The notes under the pieces are model-generated. The model saw only the letters and a program-made list of their open reading frames with translations, was not told where the DNA came from and did not search any database. From contig NW_017962932.1 of assembly GCF_001661345.1 (NCBI RefSeq), forward strand, positions 186,001-250,000: a stretch of 64,000 nucleotides of DNA, read 5' to 3'. Positions 44,039 to 53,152 of the stretch are shown piece by piece. The position numbers and the translations under genes were made by a program. How positions within the stretch are numbered: the first letter of the stretch is position 1; each line of letters starts with the position of its first letter. Origin of the DNA: Ascoidea rubescens DSM 1968 (taxonomy: Eukaryota; Ascomycota; Saccharomycetes; Ascoideales; Ascoideaceae).

Positions 44039-44168
44039 ATTATTTACCACTGTTGAGGATTCAATGCACATACAGCAGGGAATAACAGCGTACTACATAC
44101 AAGCGCGTGTAATCACTTTTGCAGGCATTGCATATTTTTCTGCAATGTTATACATGTACATGTGCATG

Positions 44169-44176
44169 CACGTGAT
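44169..44176 (+). promoter_or_regulatory. Second CACGTGAT upstream of PRX1
   Basis: This repeats the octamer at 44031-44038 in the same orientation, 138 bases away. Paired copies in one promoter make a functional role more likely than for a lone site. Confidence 0.45.
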
Positions 44177-44550
44177 AACAAAGTCTTTTGGTTCCGTCTG
44201 AATTCTGATCAGTTCCGACCAAATTCCGGGAAAGGGTGAAAAATGAAAAATGAAAAATAATTTTAAAGTGAAAAAATTTTGGTGCAGGAAAAAAAATTTT
44301 GAGAGTGGGTTTTTATTGGTTTGTTTATCTTTTCACAACAAAATAAGTTTTAAAAAATAAAAATAAAAGTAAAAATAACATAAATCTATACCAAATATTC
44401 TGAGCAGAATACTCAATAAGATTTGTAATATTAATAATACCTACTCTGATTATTCTAGTATCTATCTGCTCTACTCTTTACTTGTCATTGCTCTAGTGTT
44501 ATTTACTGTTTACTGTTATTGTTTATGTTTCCACTCCTATAATCTATAAT

Positions 44551-45885
44551 ATGACGTTATACTCTCAGAATTTAAATCCTTCCAGCATCAACATGAACAT
44601 GAACATCAATATGAACATCAACATTGATTCTCCAGCTGCCTCTTCTGCCTCTGCTGCTGCTGCTTCCTCTGTAGCAAAGTCTGGCAACAGCTCAATTATT
44701 CCTTCCTCCCTACCTGCAAATCTTCACCTCAATGGTACTGCGCAGTCCTTTTTAACCAGCAGCATTCTCAACAATAATGGCAGCACAAACACCACAACAA
44801 ACACACACACTGTCAGTAATCTCAACAACAGCAGCCACCACAGATTGAACAGCTCTCTCGGCAAGAGCAACCATCTTAATGCCAACCACTCCTACCTCAA
44901 TAACCATATTCATAACCACAACCCACCTAAAAGACGATCCTCTACTACTTCTCCCTATGCTATTCCAGCAAAACCAAGGGCAAACTCCTCATCTCTACCT
45001 TACTCTCTTCCTCCCTTGCGCCATTTGAATAACAGCTCAAATAGCATTAACAGCAACAACCCATTTTCTAGCGAGTATAAAATAGACACTAGCAATAGCA
45101 TCAACAGCAATCCTCCTCTATTGACAAGGGAGTTTGTTATTAGAAGAATTTCAGAGGGTGAATCTGGCAGGTTAAAACATGATATCAAATGCGAGGCCTG
45201 TGGAAAGGGTTATAAACATATATCGAGTTTAGCTAAACATCTATGGGAACATACTCCTGAATGGAACTATACTAAAAAATTATTAATTTCAAAACATCAA
45301 CAAGTCCAGTTATTAGAAGCTGCTAGTATATTGGTTTCGATGAATGAAAAATTTCCTCCAAATAAACCTTTAAAGAGTAAATTATCTCAACAGCCATCAA
45401 ATGACAATAGCGATAAAGATATTAACATGGAGGTTGACAGCAACAATACTATCAATAATAATAATAATAATAATAATGATAATAATAATAGTATGAAAAA
45501 TAATCTCAAAAATAATCCTAATAACAATCCTAATAAAAACCTTAATAATGAAAATTTTATATTGAAAAATGAAATTGAATATGAAAATTTAAATAATATC
45601 AATAATTCAAATAAATTTACAACTTATTTAGACAATGATAAAAATAATAACGGTTTTATTAACAAAACAAATGCTAATACTATTAAAAATTTTAATACCA
45701 ACAACACCAAAAATATCAATAGTAATAATATAAATAACAATAATAAATTAAGAAGATTATCAATAGACTCAAATTTGACTTCATTGTCCTCTAGTTACAG
45801 AAATGATAATATAAATAAAAATAGTTTTAATGATTTAGATGATGAATATGAAGACAAGTATTTACTTCGTGATATTAATAACTGA
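44551..45885 (+). CDS. Protein with a single C2H2 zinc finger
   Basis: The 444 aa product carries one classical finger: CEACGKGYKHISSLAKHLWEH with Cys214, Cys217, His230 and His234 (CX2CX12HX3H). A conserved-looking helical extension follows (residues about 240-270, including KHQQVQLLEAASILVSMN). The N-terminal 200 residues are Asn/Ser/His-rich and the C-terminal 150 are poly-Asn with short basic motifs (KLRRLSID). A single finger plus a C-terminal helix suggests DNA or protein binding in the nucleus, but no specific family is recognised. It is divergent from PRX1 and convergent with TPT1. Confidence 0.7.
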   Translation: MTLYSQNLNPSSINMNMNINMNINIDSPAASSASAAAASSVAKSGNSSIIPSSLPANLHLNGTAQSFLTSSILNNNGSTNTTTNTHTVSNLNNSSHHRLNSSLGKSNHLNANHSYLNNHIHNHNPPKRRSSTTSPYAIPAKPRANSSSLPYSLPPLRHLNNSSNSINSNNPFSSEYKIDTSNSINSNPPLLTREFVIRRISEGESGRLKHDIKCEACGKGYKHISSLAKHLWEHTPEWNYTKKLLISKHQQVQLLEAASILVSMNEKFPPNKPLKSKLSQQPSNDNSDKDINMEVDSNNTINNNNNNNNDNNNSMKNNLKNNPNNNPNKNLNNENFILKNEIEYENLNNINNSNKFTTYLDNDKNNNGFINKTNANTIKNFNTNNTKNINSNNINNNNKLRRLSIDSNLTSLSSSYRNDNINKNSFNDLDDEYEDKYLLRDINN

Positions 45886-46560
45886 TAATTAACACTAAAC
45901 ACCTAGTACTTAATACTTAATACTCAACACTTGATAATTATTAAACTAACAGAATAAATTATGTGTATATCTGATGATTTCATTTTTTCTCATTTATTTT
46001 CTAATCCGTATTTTTTTATCAAACATAATAATCATTTCGTTAAATTGGTTTTAATTCATTTGCTTTCTTTTAGTTCAATATAAAAAATCAAACAAAAAAA
46101 ATAAAAAATTAAGTAAAAACAATTATGAAATTTACTATTTTTCAATACTATTTTTACAATATCCAATATCATTTCACAATGCCATCTCACATTAGATTTA
46201 ATTTTTTTATAAACAAATATTAAAGATAAACTAGAATCAAAATCAAAATTAAAATTAGAATTATAAAAATTGGAAAATTAAAAAATCATTTAAGGTTATA
46301 TTCAAAATTTCCTAAAATCTTATCAAAATGATTTGTTTTTTTTTGTTATTTTTTTTTTTTTGTTTGTTTATTTGTTTGTTTTCCTTTTTTTTTATTTAAC
46401 TTAATAGAGAACTTGGCTTGTTAATTGTGTTATTTTCAAAGTTCTCTATTTTATTTTATGTTTTAAATTTTTTTGGTTTTAGTTTTTAGTTTTGATTTCA
46501 TTTATTATATAGTATATTATAATAATGGGTTTTAAAGATAATCTTTTGATTTTACAATGA

Positions 46561-46605
46561 AATTTAATTCAATTTAATTCAATTTAATTCAATTTGATTC
46601 AATTC
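46561..46605. repeat. 10-base AATTTAATTC tandem repeat
   Basis: Three exact and one or two variant copies lie head to tail in the 3' gap between the C2H2 gene and TPT1. Confidence 0.9.
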
Positions 46606-46908
46606 AGTTAATTAGAGATTAGAATAAACATAAACATCATTTAAAATGCAAACAAAAAACTATAAGCTATAAACTAAGAGCAATAAATTAAGAGCTATAA
46701 ACTATTAAATTTCTGGTATTTAAGTATTAGTATAATGATAGAAATAATCATAAGGTTATGGTTAAGAATAAGAATAAAAATAAGAATAAGAATAAGATAT
46801 TTTGTATTGTTCTGTGTTATATTATATTATACGATATTATATTATACGATATTATATCATATAATATCATACTATATCATATTATAATTTTTAATTGTCA
46901 ATTGTTAA

Positions 46909-46937
46909 TTATTAGTTATTAGTTATTAGTTATTAGT
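46909..46937. repeat. 7-base TTATTAG tandem repeat
   Basis: About four copies end 19 bases from the TPT1 stop codon, so they lie in its 3' untranslated region. Confidence 0.88.
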
Positions 46938-46955
46938 AATGAATCAAATCATTGA

Positions 46956-47975
46956 TTAAAAATCCAAAGGATTATCATTTTTATCGATAACTCTTTCAAA
47001 GCAATCTAGTGGTATGATGCCATCTTTATTACCTTCAGTTAATATAACGTTATTTAAGGATTTATGGAAAATGATGTTGTTGTCTAAACATTTTTTAATA
47101 TTGATATAGATAAAGACATTTGACGAAGTTTTCATTCCAGAAATGACAAAATTATTTTCAGAATTTGGTAAATTTGTAGTTAAATGAATGTGGTTTCTGT
47201 TCATTTTTTTTAAACCACCGGATTCTTTAATTAAGGGCCATTTTGATTTGAAAGTTCCATGAATAATAAAATCTGGGAAATCATCTGGATAATTTTTTAG
47301 TTGGATCAAGTTTGAATTTTGGATTTTTTTAATTGAATGGCCTTGATTTGCACAGATTAAATATACTTTTTTGTCGTTATCAAACTTTAAATTAAATCTT
47401 TGTTTTTTATTTGTTTCAACTATTTTTTTCAAGTGTTCGAGATCAACGTTTAAAGATTTAAAAAAATTCATCTTTAGTATTAAATCAACGGGAACATAAC
47501 CCTTTTCATCAATGGGTAGTTTTAGAGATTCAGCGTCATGTCTAAGAATTTTAGCCAATTTTTTTGAGATTTTCATTTCTCTAATTTCTTCAAAAGATAG
47601 CTTGGATAGCTTGGGAGAACGCGAGTATTTGTTACTGGTTTTTTTCTCATTGAGAAGGGAAAGATTTTCGTTAATTTGTTTTTGCAAAGATTGAAAAGAA
47701 CGAAGATTCGAGTCAGAATCAGGATCTAGTTCAAGTGTTGTGTCAGGACTGGTGCCTGAAGATTCCTCAGCAGCGGCAAGAGAGTTTCTGTTTGATCTGT
47801 CAAGCAAAGGGGACTTGGGCTCAAACCTTATGGAGTCGTCTTTAAGAATCTCCATTTCCCTCCTCAATCGCTCTATTTCAGTCTGTCTTACAATTTTCAA
47901 CTGGTCGAACTTGAGTTTGATCTGTTGCATCTCTTGCAAGGAGAGAGATTGGGAAGACTCTATCCGGGAGCTCAT
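46956..47975 (-). CDS. TPT1: tRNA 2'-phosphotransferase
   Basis: Tpt1 removes the 2'-phosphate left at the splice junction by fungal tRNA ligase, using NAD+. The catalytic domain fills residues about 130-339. All four residues essential in the yeast enzyme are visible: Arg145 and His146 (KILRHDAE), Arg193 (KKQRFNL) and Arg260 (NRNHIHL). ICANQGHS, IIHGT and the VILTEGN block are also present. The protein is 339 aa against about 230 in Saccharomyces because of an N-terminal extension. Its first 45 residues are a heptad-patterned coiled coil (LSLQEMQQIKLKFDQLKIVR and on), followed by a Ser/Asp linker. The ATG at 47975 gives the whole extension; no start nearer the core is obviously better. It is upstream of nothing co-directional except MZM1's terminator. 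Confidence 0.92.
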   Translation of the reverse strand: MSSRIESSQSLSLQEMQQIKLKFDQLKIVRQTEIERLRREMEILKDDSIRFEPKSPLLDRSNRNSLAAAEESSGTSPDTTLELDPDSDSNLRSFQSLQKQINENLSLLNEKKTSNKYSRSPKLSKLSFEEIREMKISKKLAKILRHDAESLKLPIDEKGYVPVDLILKMNFFKSLNVDLEHLKKIVETNKKQRFNLKFDNDKKVYLICANQGHSIKKIQNSNLIQLKNYPDDFPDFIIHGTFKSKWPLIKESGGLKKMNRNHIHLTTNLPNSENNFVISGMKTSSNVFIYINIKKCLDNNIIFHKSLNNVILTEGNKDGIIPLDCFERVIDKNDNPLDF

Positions 47976-48282
47976 GGTGGATGGAGGTAACGAAGGTGAT
48001 GGAGGAAATGGAGGTTATGGAGGCGATGAAAACAGCAAAGGTAGTATATCCAGCTGATGGATAAAGATAAAGATAAAGATAAATATCAAGAAAGAAACAG
48101 GAAAATGGACGTTTTATACCAGCCTTGCATTGTTTTCGGGTCCGTCACAGTGGTAAAAAGTCAACTCCGGGCTCGAAACTCGAATACGAGTCAAAAGTCG
48201 CAGAAGCAGAGGCACCAGAGGCACCAGAGGCCTCTCGTTTATTGATACTGGCTATTGGTCTATGTACAGGCAGAGCGAGGCT
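47976..48282. other. TPT1 upstream region / MZM1 3' region
   Basis: This 307-base gap has purine-rich GGAGG/TGGAGG words just upstream of TPT1, a short GATAAA repeat (48056-48086) and a moderately GC-rich part near 48140-48240. Nothing gene-like is supported. Confidence 0.45.
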
Positions 48283-48648
48283 CTATATTTTGGCACTGGA
48301 TCCACCACAGCACCCTTGGTTCTTGTCCATCAAGATCTTCTTCGCCTTCTTCACACTGTCGTTGTCTCCCAACTCAGTCTCCTCGTGGATGTTCAACTTG
48401 TACTTGGTGGGTGCGTTTTCAGGGTCCTCTAGCTTGCCCTGCACAACATTTCTTCTTAAAAACCTCGAGATCTCCTCGATGTGCTTGATTCGCTCTTCCA
48501 CAGCTTTGCTGGTGTCGGGATTTCTGAATCCATTTCGAATTTGTTCTCGAGAAGCAGCTAGCGTAGCAGTGTCCTGGTTGAACGCGATTCTCGTGGCTCT
48601 AAGAGCGTTTCGGTATGCATTCAATGAAGCTGCTTTGCCGGACGACAT
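48283..48648 (-). CDS. MZM1: MZM1, LYR-family complex III assembly factor
   Basis: Mzm1 (LYRM7 in mammals) is a matrix chaperone that holds the Rieske protein Rip1 before its insertion into complex III, and affects mitochondrial zinc. The ATG at 48648 gives a 121 aa product opening SSGKAASLNAYRNALRATRI. The LYR-like tripeptide (AYR at 11-13) and a downstream Phe (23) match the LYR fold. The helices ISRFLRRNVVQGKL and YKLNIHEETELGDND are typical of the family. The unusual C-terminal CCGG cluster (NQGCCGGSSAKI) is not needed for the identification. It is divergent from CWC25 across a 233-base promoter. An upstream in-frame TTG-type extension is not used. Confidence 0.9.
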   Translation of the reverse strand: MSSGKAASLNAYRNALRATRIAFNQDTATLAASREQIRNGFRNPDTSKAVEERIKHIEEISRFLRRNVVQGKLEDPENAPTKYKLNIHEETELGDNDSVKKAKKILMDKNQGCCGGSSAKI

Positions 48649-48881
48649 GTTTCTCTTTTGTGTTTTAGCAAAACTGTCTAAATCTGACTGCAAACCTGGA
48701 GTCTCTTTATATATTTTCCAATGAAATCTCTCCCTACTTTTTTCGCCTTACTAATAATAAAAACACAGTTACCCGACTTGATTTTCGGAGAAAAAATCCT
48801 CTTTTGCAGCTTCAAATCATCACCAAAATGTATTGATAAAATATCAAAATAACAGCCAACAACTGAACAAAACACACAACA

Positions 48882-49781
48882 ATGGCCCCTGGTGATTTGA
48901 ATCTTAAGAAGTCCTGGCATCCAGGGTTAATGAAGAACCAGAAAAAGGTCTGGGAGAGAGAACAGGAAGCCTTGAACGAGCGAAGAAAGATAAAAGAGAA
49001 AGAGAAAGAACTTGCTATAGAAATTGAAAAGAAACGATTGAAATCTTTACAAAAACAAAATCGTTATTACAATCCAACTAATCCTAATAATAGTGCATCT
49101 AATGGTGACGATGATGTTGAAAGAATAGATTGGATGTATGATAATTCTCAGATACCGAAAAGCAGTATAAATAATGATAATGATAATGATAATGGCAATG
49201 AAGATTACTTGCTCGGCAAAAAAAGAGTAGACGATCTAATCTTAAATAAAGAAAAGAATAAAAAAAACACTAAAAAAAAGAGAACCGTAGCTTCAATAGA
49301 TACACTATTGAATTTAGACTCTTATTCACCAGCTAATAAAAATCATATTGCTAACAATACTGCTAAAAATGACCAAAGTAATCAAAATAATGATGAAACT
49401 TTTAAAATAGATAAAAGTGACCCAATGTTTTTAATAAAACAGAAACAGTACAAAAGGCAACAAGTTTTGAAACTCAAAAATGCAAATAAAATATCAAAAC
49501 CTTCAAAATCTCATAAAAAATCTAGTAATGATAAATCTGATTCAAGTCGGCACAAAAATAGTCACAAAGATACTTTATCATCTTCATCCAGTCATAATTC
49601 TTCAAAAGAACATTTTGATGATAAGTATGATAAGTATGATAAGTATGATAAGTATGATAAGTATGATAGATATGATAAGTATGATAGATATGATAGATAT
49701 GATAAGCGTGATAACAAATACGATAAGCATCATAACAGATTTGATAGGTATGATAATAAGTATGATAATATAAGACACTAA
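48882..49781 (+). CDS. CWC25: CWC25 pre-mRNA splicing factor
   Basis: Cwc25 joins the activated spliceosome and promotes the first transesterification step. The 299 aa protein begins with the conserved segment MAPGDLNLKKSWHPGLMKNQ followed by KKVWEREQEALNERRK (residues 1-36), then a basic coiled coil to about residue 60. The conserved RIDWMYDN box lies near 81-88. A Lys/Ser-rich region with SDPMFLIKQKQYKRQQ (near 178-193) follows. The C-terminus is a Lys-Tyr-Asp tripeptide array (residues about 245-290) from a 9-base DNA repeat. Its 3' end faces COQ6 with 125 bases between stop codons. Confidence 0.92.
   Translation: MAPGDLNLKKSWHPGLMKNQKKVWEREQEALNERRKIKEKEKELAIEIEKKRLKSLQKQNRYYNPTNPNNSASNGDDDVERIDWMYDNSQIPKSSINNDNDNDNGNEDYLLGKKRVDDLILNKEKNKKNTKKKRTVASIDTLLNLDSYSPANKNHIANNTAKNDQSNQNNDETFKIDKSDPMFLIKQKQYKRQQVLKLKNANKISKPSKSHKKSSNDKSDSSRHKNSHKDTLSSSSSHNSSKEHFDDKYDKYDKYDKYDKYDRYDKYDRYDRYDKRDNKYDKHHNRFDRYDNKYDNIRH
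49618..49695 (+). repeat. 9-base repeat coding Lys-Tyr-Asp array in CWC25
   Basis: Tandem GATAAGTAT units, some changed to GATAGATAT, encode the DKY/DRY repeats at the C-terminus of CWC25. Each unit contains GTATGATA with a GTATG word resembling a 5' splice site core. Confidence 0.9.
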
Positions 49782-49906
49782 ATTTATCTCAGTTTATTCA
49801 AACGCCGGTTAAATCTTTAATCAATATATAAATATACTATATGTACACTAAATATAATTTTACTTTTGCTTCTAATCTTTCTTTTCTTTTTTAAAAGAAA
49901 AAAAAA

Positions 49907-51367
49907 CTATTTTGAAGGACCAGAGACTTGATTAATCATAAAATCTTTGACAGAATCCAAGTTATTAACTATATTTAATCCAAAGCTTCTTAATTTAACA
50001 ACTGGTAAAAAATCAATCGAGTAAATTTTATGCAATTTATCTGTAATACCCAAAGTCAAATGATTTAACGGATATCTATCGCTGTAATAAGGTTCTAAAA
50101 CTAATAAATTTCCAATGTCCAATCCTCTTTTACAACCGGTCTCAATAAAATTAAATAACGATTTAACATCTGCTTGACCCATATTAAGTCCCTGTCCAGA
50201 TAATGAATGAATAGTATGACAAGCATCGCCGACTAATGCAATTCTATTAGATACATATGAATCTGAATGTGATAATTTTAAAGGAAATTTGTTTACTGAA
50301 TTATCAATTATATCGATAATCTCAACTGGATATGAGTCATTAAATTTTTCAATGCCAATTTTATTTTTATGAACATCAATTCTCCAATTAATCTCTTCAA
50401 TTAGTTCATTTTCGTTATATTCATTTGAATTGATGAATTTGTATAAATAATTTAAATCAACTTGCGATAAAATGAACAATGAATTGAATAATGAAATTAG
50501 TGAATCTTTTGATAATTTTTTCAAAATTATATCTGAGATACTCGGATCGACTGACCAAACCATTGTTGCATTGTTCTCGGGTAATGGTAATAAAGCAATT
50601 GGGCCAGTAGTAAGAAATCTTTGCCATGCAATACTTCTGAAGTCTTCATATTTCAATTTAAGTGTTGCAACAAGTCCATTTTTATTATATGACCAACCTC
50701 TTGATTGAATTTGAGCAAACTTTCTTACGGGTGAATTTGAGCCATCTGCGCCAATTAATAATCTTGTTTTCAATAATGATCCATTTGATAATTGAACAAT
50801 CGGCCATTCATTTTCTTGGTCTTTATAAATATTAAGGACTTTAGTGTTGTCAATAATATTTAACAAATTATCGTTATTAATATCATTATTAAGTTCTTGA
50901 ATTCTTTGATATAAAGCAGATTGTAAATTGATGTTTTCACACATTGTTGCAATTTCTGAACGTTCAAAATCCAATCTTTCATCTGATATACCATCGATTA
51001 CATTAATATTATCATAAGAACAAATTCTATCATTGTTAATAAATTTCCAAGCATCAATTTCAATCAAGTTATCAATTGATTGGGGAGTTAAGCTGCTAAC
51101 TCTGTTTGTGTAATTGACTGGGGGATCCAAGTAAAAGTCATTTACAGGTTGAAGATTTGAGGATTCAATTACATTTATCTTTAAATTTGAGGTTATTCGA
51201 GAGCTTTTCAAGGAGGCAGCTAAGGTTAAACCAGCAGGGCCACCTCCCACAATAGTTATATCAGATAAAATGGGAGATAAGTTGTTGACAGTAGTTGCTA
51301 AGCATCTCCTTACTAAAAGATTAATTGGGCGGTTTGACCTGAAGATTTGGTCTGAAGACTTGAACAT
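49907..51367 (-). CDS. COQ6: COQ6 ubiquinone biosynthesis monooxygenase
   Basis: Coq6 is a mitochondrial FAD-dependent hydroxylase acting on the coenzyme Q ring, at C5. From the ATG at 51367 the protein is 486 aa with a basic presequence (FKSSDQIFRSNRPINLLVRR). The FAD-binding Rossmann motif is at ITIVGGGPAGLTLAASL (about 37-53). The second flavin motif LIGADGSNSPVR and the third, VGDACHTIHSLSGQGLNMG (from about 378), are both intact. The frame stays open 55 codons further upstream through GC-rich sequence, but that extension is hydrophobic without presequence character. It is convergent with CWC25. Confidence 0.93.
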   Translation of the reverse strand: MFKSSDQIFRSNRPINLLVRRCLATTVNNLSPILSDITIVGGGPAGLTLAASLKSSRITSNLKINVIESSNLQPVNDFYLDPPVNYTNRVSSLTPQSIDNLIEIDAWKFINNDRICSYDNINVIDGISDERLDFERSEIATMCENINLQSALYQRIQELNNDINNDNLLNIIDNTKVLNIYKDQENEWPIVQLSNGSLLKTRLLIGADGSNSPVRKFAQIQSRGWSYNKNGLVATLKLKYEDFRSIAWQRFLTTGPIALLPLPENNATMVWSVDPSISDIILKKLSKDSLISLFNSLFILSQVDLNYLYKFINSNEYNENELIEEINWRIDVHKNKIGIEKFNDSYPVEIIDIIDNSVNKFPLKLSHSDSYVSNRIALVGDACHTIHSLSGQGLNMGQADVKSLFNFIETGCKRGLDIGNLLVLEPYYSDRYPLNHLTLGITDKLHKIYSIDFLPVVKLRSFGLNIVNNLDSVKDFMINQVSGPSK

Positions 51368-52256
51368 GTTGGAGAATATTGGATAAGAAAAGTGGGAGAA
51401 GAGAAGCAGGAGTTTCTCGATTTGATTGGTTGGAGATGGCTGTGTGCAGATCCCAGTCCGGACTGGGATGTTCTGTGTATTAGAGACTAGGGTCACATGC
51501 ACCCGAAGAGGAAGAAGAAGGAAGAGAAGCACAGAGAGTGGATAGGGAAAGATTGAAGAAATGAGCAGGTTGCTGCTATTCTGAGGAATTTAGATATGGT
51601 TTGGAACAAAACAAAAGCGTATTACATCACAGAAAAAGACTAAAAGAGCAAGTTAGGTTATCTTGAGAAGGTTAATCGGAATAAGATTTGGGATATTACA
51701 TGGACTAAAAAAATTTGTTATATATTATTAGATTTATATTCGTTTTATCTATTTTTGTCTATTTTTATCTATTTGTATTTATAAAAAATCATTGTAATAT
51801 TTTAAATCAAAAACAAAAATTAAAAGTAATAATGGATAGAAAAATAAAGTAATCCATTCACATATCGCACCATATGGATCGAAATCATATAATGACAAAA
51901 AAACAAAGGTGACAAATAAACAAGAAACCAAAATAAACCAAACAACTTTTAATGCCGAAGTTATAGCAATTTGAGCAATAAAATTGAGACAAATTGAGAT
52001 ATAAGCAAAAATCCTTTCCTTTTGACTCTCGAGTTCCTTGGATTTTTATTTAAAGAGTCTTTTAAGCGCTAAAGTTAAAACAAAAAAAAATCGAATGAAT
52101 TAGAATAAAAACAATATAAATTGGATTTAAATTTGTAGAAGCTATCTCATGTAAAAATGGTGGATTGTGGTGCTCATCGGGGGAATCATCATATGATGGA
52201 TCCTGTTCCTGTTCTGCAGTGGAGAAGTAAAGAGTTGCTATCCTCCTGTTATTTTC

Positions 52257-52578
52257 TTATTTGACTGCTTCATCATATAAGCTTTCTTGAACAGCCCAAC
52301 AGATTAGTAAAATGATTAAGAAAAGATTCCATGATATGTATGGAACCAGTGGAATAAACCAGATTCTAGTGCTAGGTAGATATTTCATTGCTAAACATAA
52401 TAAATAAAACAAGATTTTGCAATTCAAGAAAGTGTCAATTTCAATGAGAAATGACACATTAATATAATAAAAAACTACAATATCAAACTAACAGCACCAA
52501 ATTACAGCACCAATCTAAAGCTGGATCAGAATATTAAATACAAAAGATATAGCCTAGCTTCAAAACGCGTAAAAACAT
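52257..52578 (-). CDS. Possible small spliced membrane protein, ERI1-like at low confidence
   Basis: A minus-strand open segment (52257-52457) reads two hydrophobic helices around a short polar loop and ends ICWAVQESLYDEAVK, but has no good ATG. A small first exon at 52542-52578 (MFLRVLKLGYIF) could join it across a 67-base intron (52475-52541) with a GTATTT donor and a TAG acceptor, giving an in-phase 84 aa product. The size, two-helix layout and C-terminus faintly recall Eri1/PIG-Y of the GPI-GlcNAc transferase. No TACTAAC branch site is visible, so the splice model is weak. It may be chance in AT-rich DNA. Confidence 0.25.
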
Positions 52579-52764
52579 CAGAGATTACAAGTACCATTTC
52601 CAGCACAATAGTGAAGCTGAAATTGTCCTTCCAGTTCTTTATAAGGGTTTTCGTCTTAACAACATCCAAGCCAAAATAAGATTTTTCCTGCATCTGCATA
52701 AAAAGCTAATCTCAAGACGTTTATGCACGCGCATTACTGCAGAATAGGGTATCAAAGATGTTGA

Positions 52765-53152
52765 CTGAGTACAAAAGACATAAAGAATGGTGTTGGAGAT
52801 ACACGTTGCAATCAATTGGAATACCAATTAGGAGCGTTTGATGATTCTTATCAGGGAGCAGTAAGAACGATAGTGTTCAAAAAACAAAAAGCAAGTAAGT
52901 CAAGAAAAACTGCTCCATTGCTCTCAAAGACTGAAGTGATAGGTGTTTCGGACGAGACAACAGATGCAATTACAGAGAATAACGATAACAGAAGAAGATG
53001 GCTTAGAAACAAGAGTATAAGAAGAAACACAACTGGTTTTTGAAGGATGCCCGTAAAGAATCATCACGCTTAAGATCGCTACTAGATGCTGAAATCAATC
53101 TACTTAAAGCATCGCTCTTCAAACCAAACTATCTCTTAGCATCTGTATTGTA
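52765..53152 (+). other. Coding-like stretch in two frames, identity unknown
   Basis: From 52765 to 53043 one plus-strand frame stays open for about 92 codons with balanced composition (for example EYQLGAFDDSYQGAVRTIVF). Overlapping its end, another frame reads WFLKDARKESSRLRSLLDAE and on to a stop at 53150-53152. An ATG at 52758 opens a third short reading. Codon and amino-acid use here is less repetitive than in surrounding intergenic DNA. It might be a short multi-exon gene or a decayed one; a GTAAGT word at 52895-52900 could be a donor. I do not recognise the protein and do not propose a gene model. Confidence 0.3.

Larger units (their letters stand above)
43849..44550. promoter_or_regulatory. 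Divergent promoter between PRX1 and the C2H2 gene
   Basis: This 702-base divergent region contains CACGTGAT at 44031-44038 and 44169-44176. Around the second, the phrase acatgtacatgtgcatgcacgtg is a run of alternating purine-pyrimidine. The last 250 bases are AT- and CT-rich leader of the C2H2 gene. No gene is supported. Confidence 0.45.
45886..46955. other. AT-rich gap between convergent genes with short tandem repeats
   Basis: This kilobase has no supported gene. It contains poly-T tracts (46330-46395), four to five copies of a 10-base AATTTAATTC unit (46561-46605), purine AATAAG-type repeats (about 46768-46798), an ATATTATAC-type imperfect repeat (about 46820-46885) and a seven-base TTATTAG repeat (46909-46937). 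Confidence 0.55.

Noticed and set aside
46956-47975. Possible loss of a catalytic Arg in TPT1 (GMK where Saccharomyces has GMR)
   Set aside because: Alignment from memory places the four essential residues at LRH, KQR and RNH, all of which are present; the GMR arginine is not one of them.
48120-48240. Possible tRNA-like sequence with a GGCTCGAAACTCGAA segment
   Set aside because: No cloverleaf with acceptor and D arms could be formed around it.
51368-51532. N-terminal extension of COQ6
   Set aside because: The ATG at 51367 gives a proper mitochondrial presequence; the extension is hydrophobic and within the promoter.
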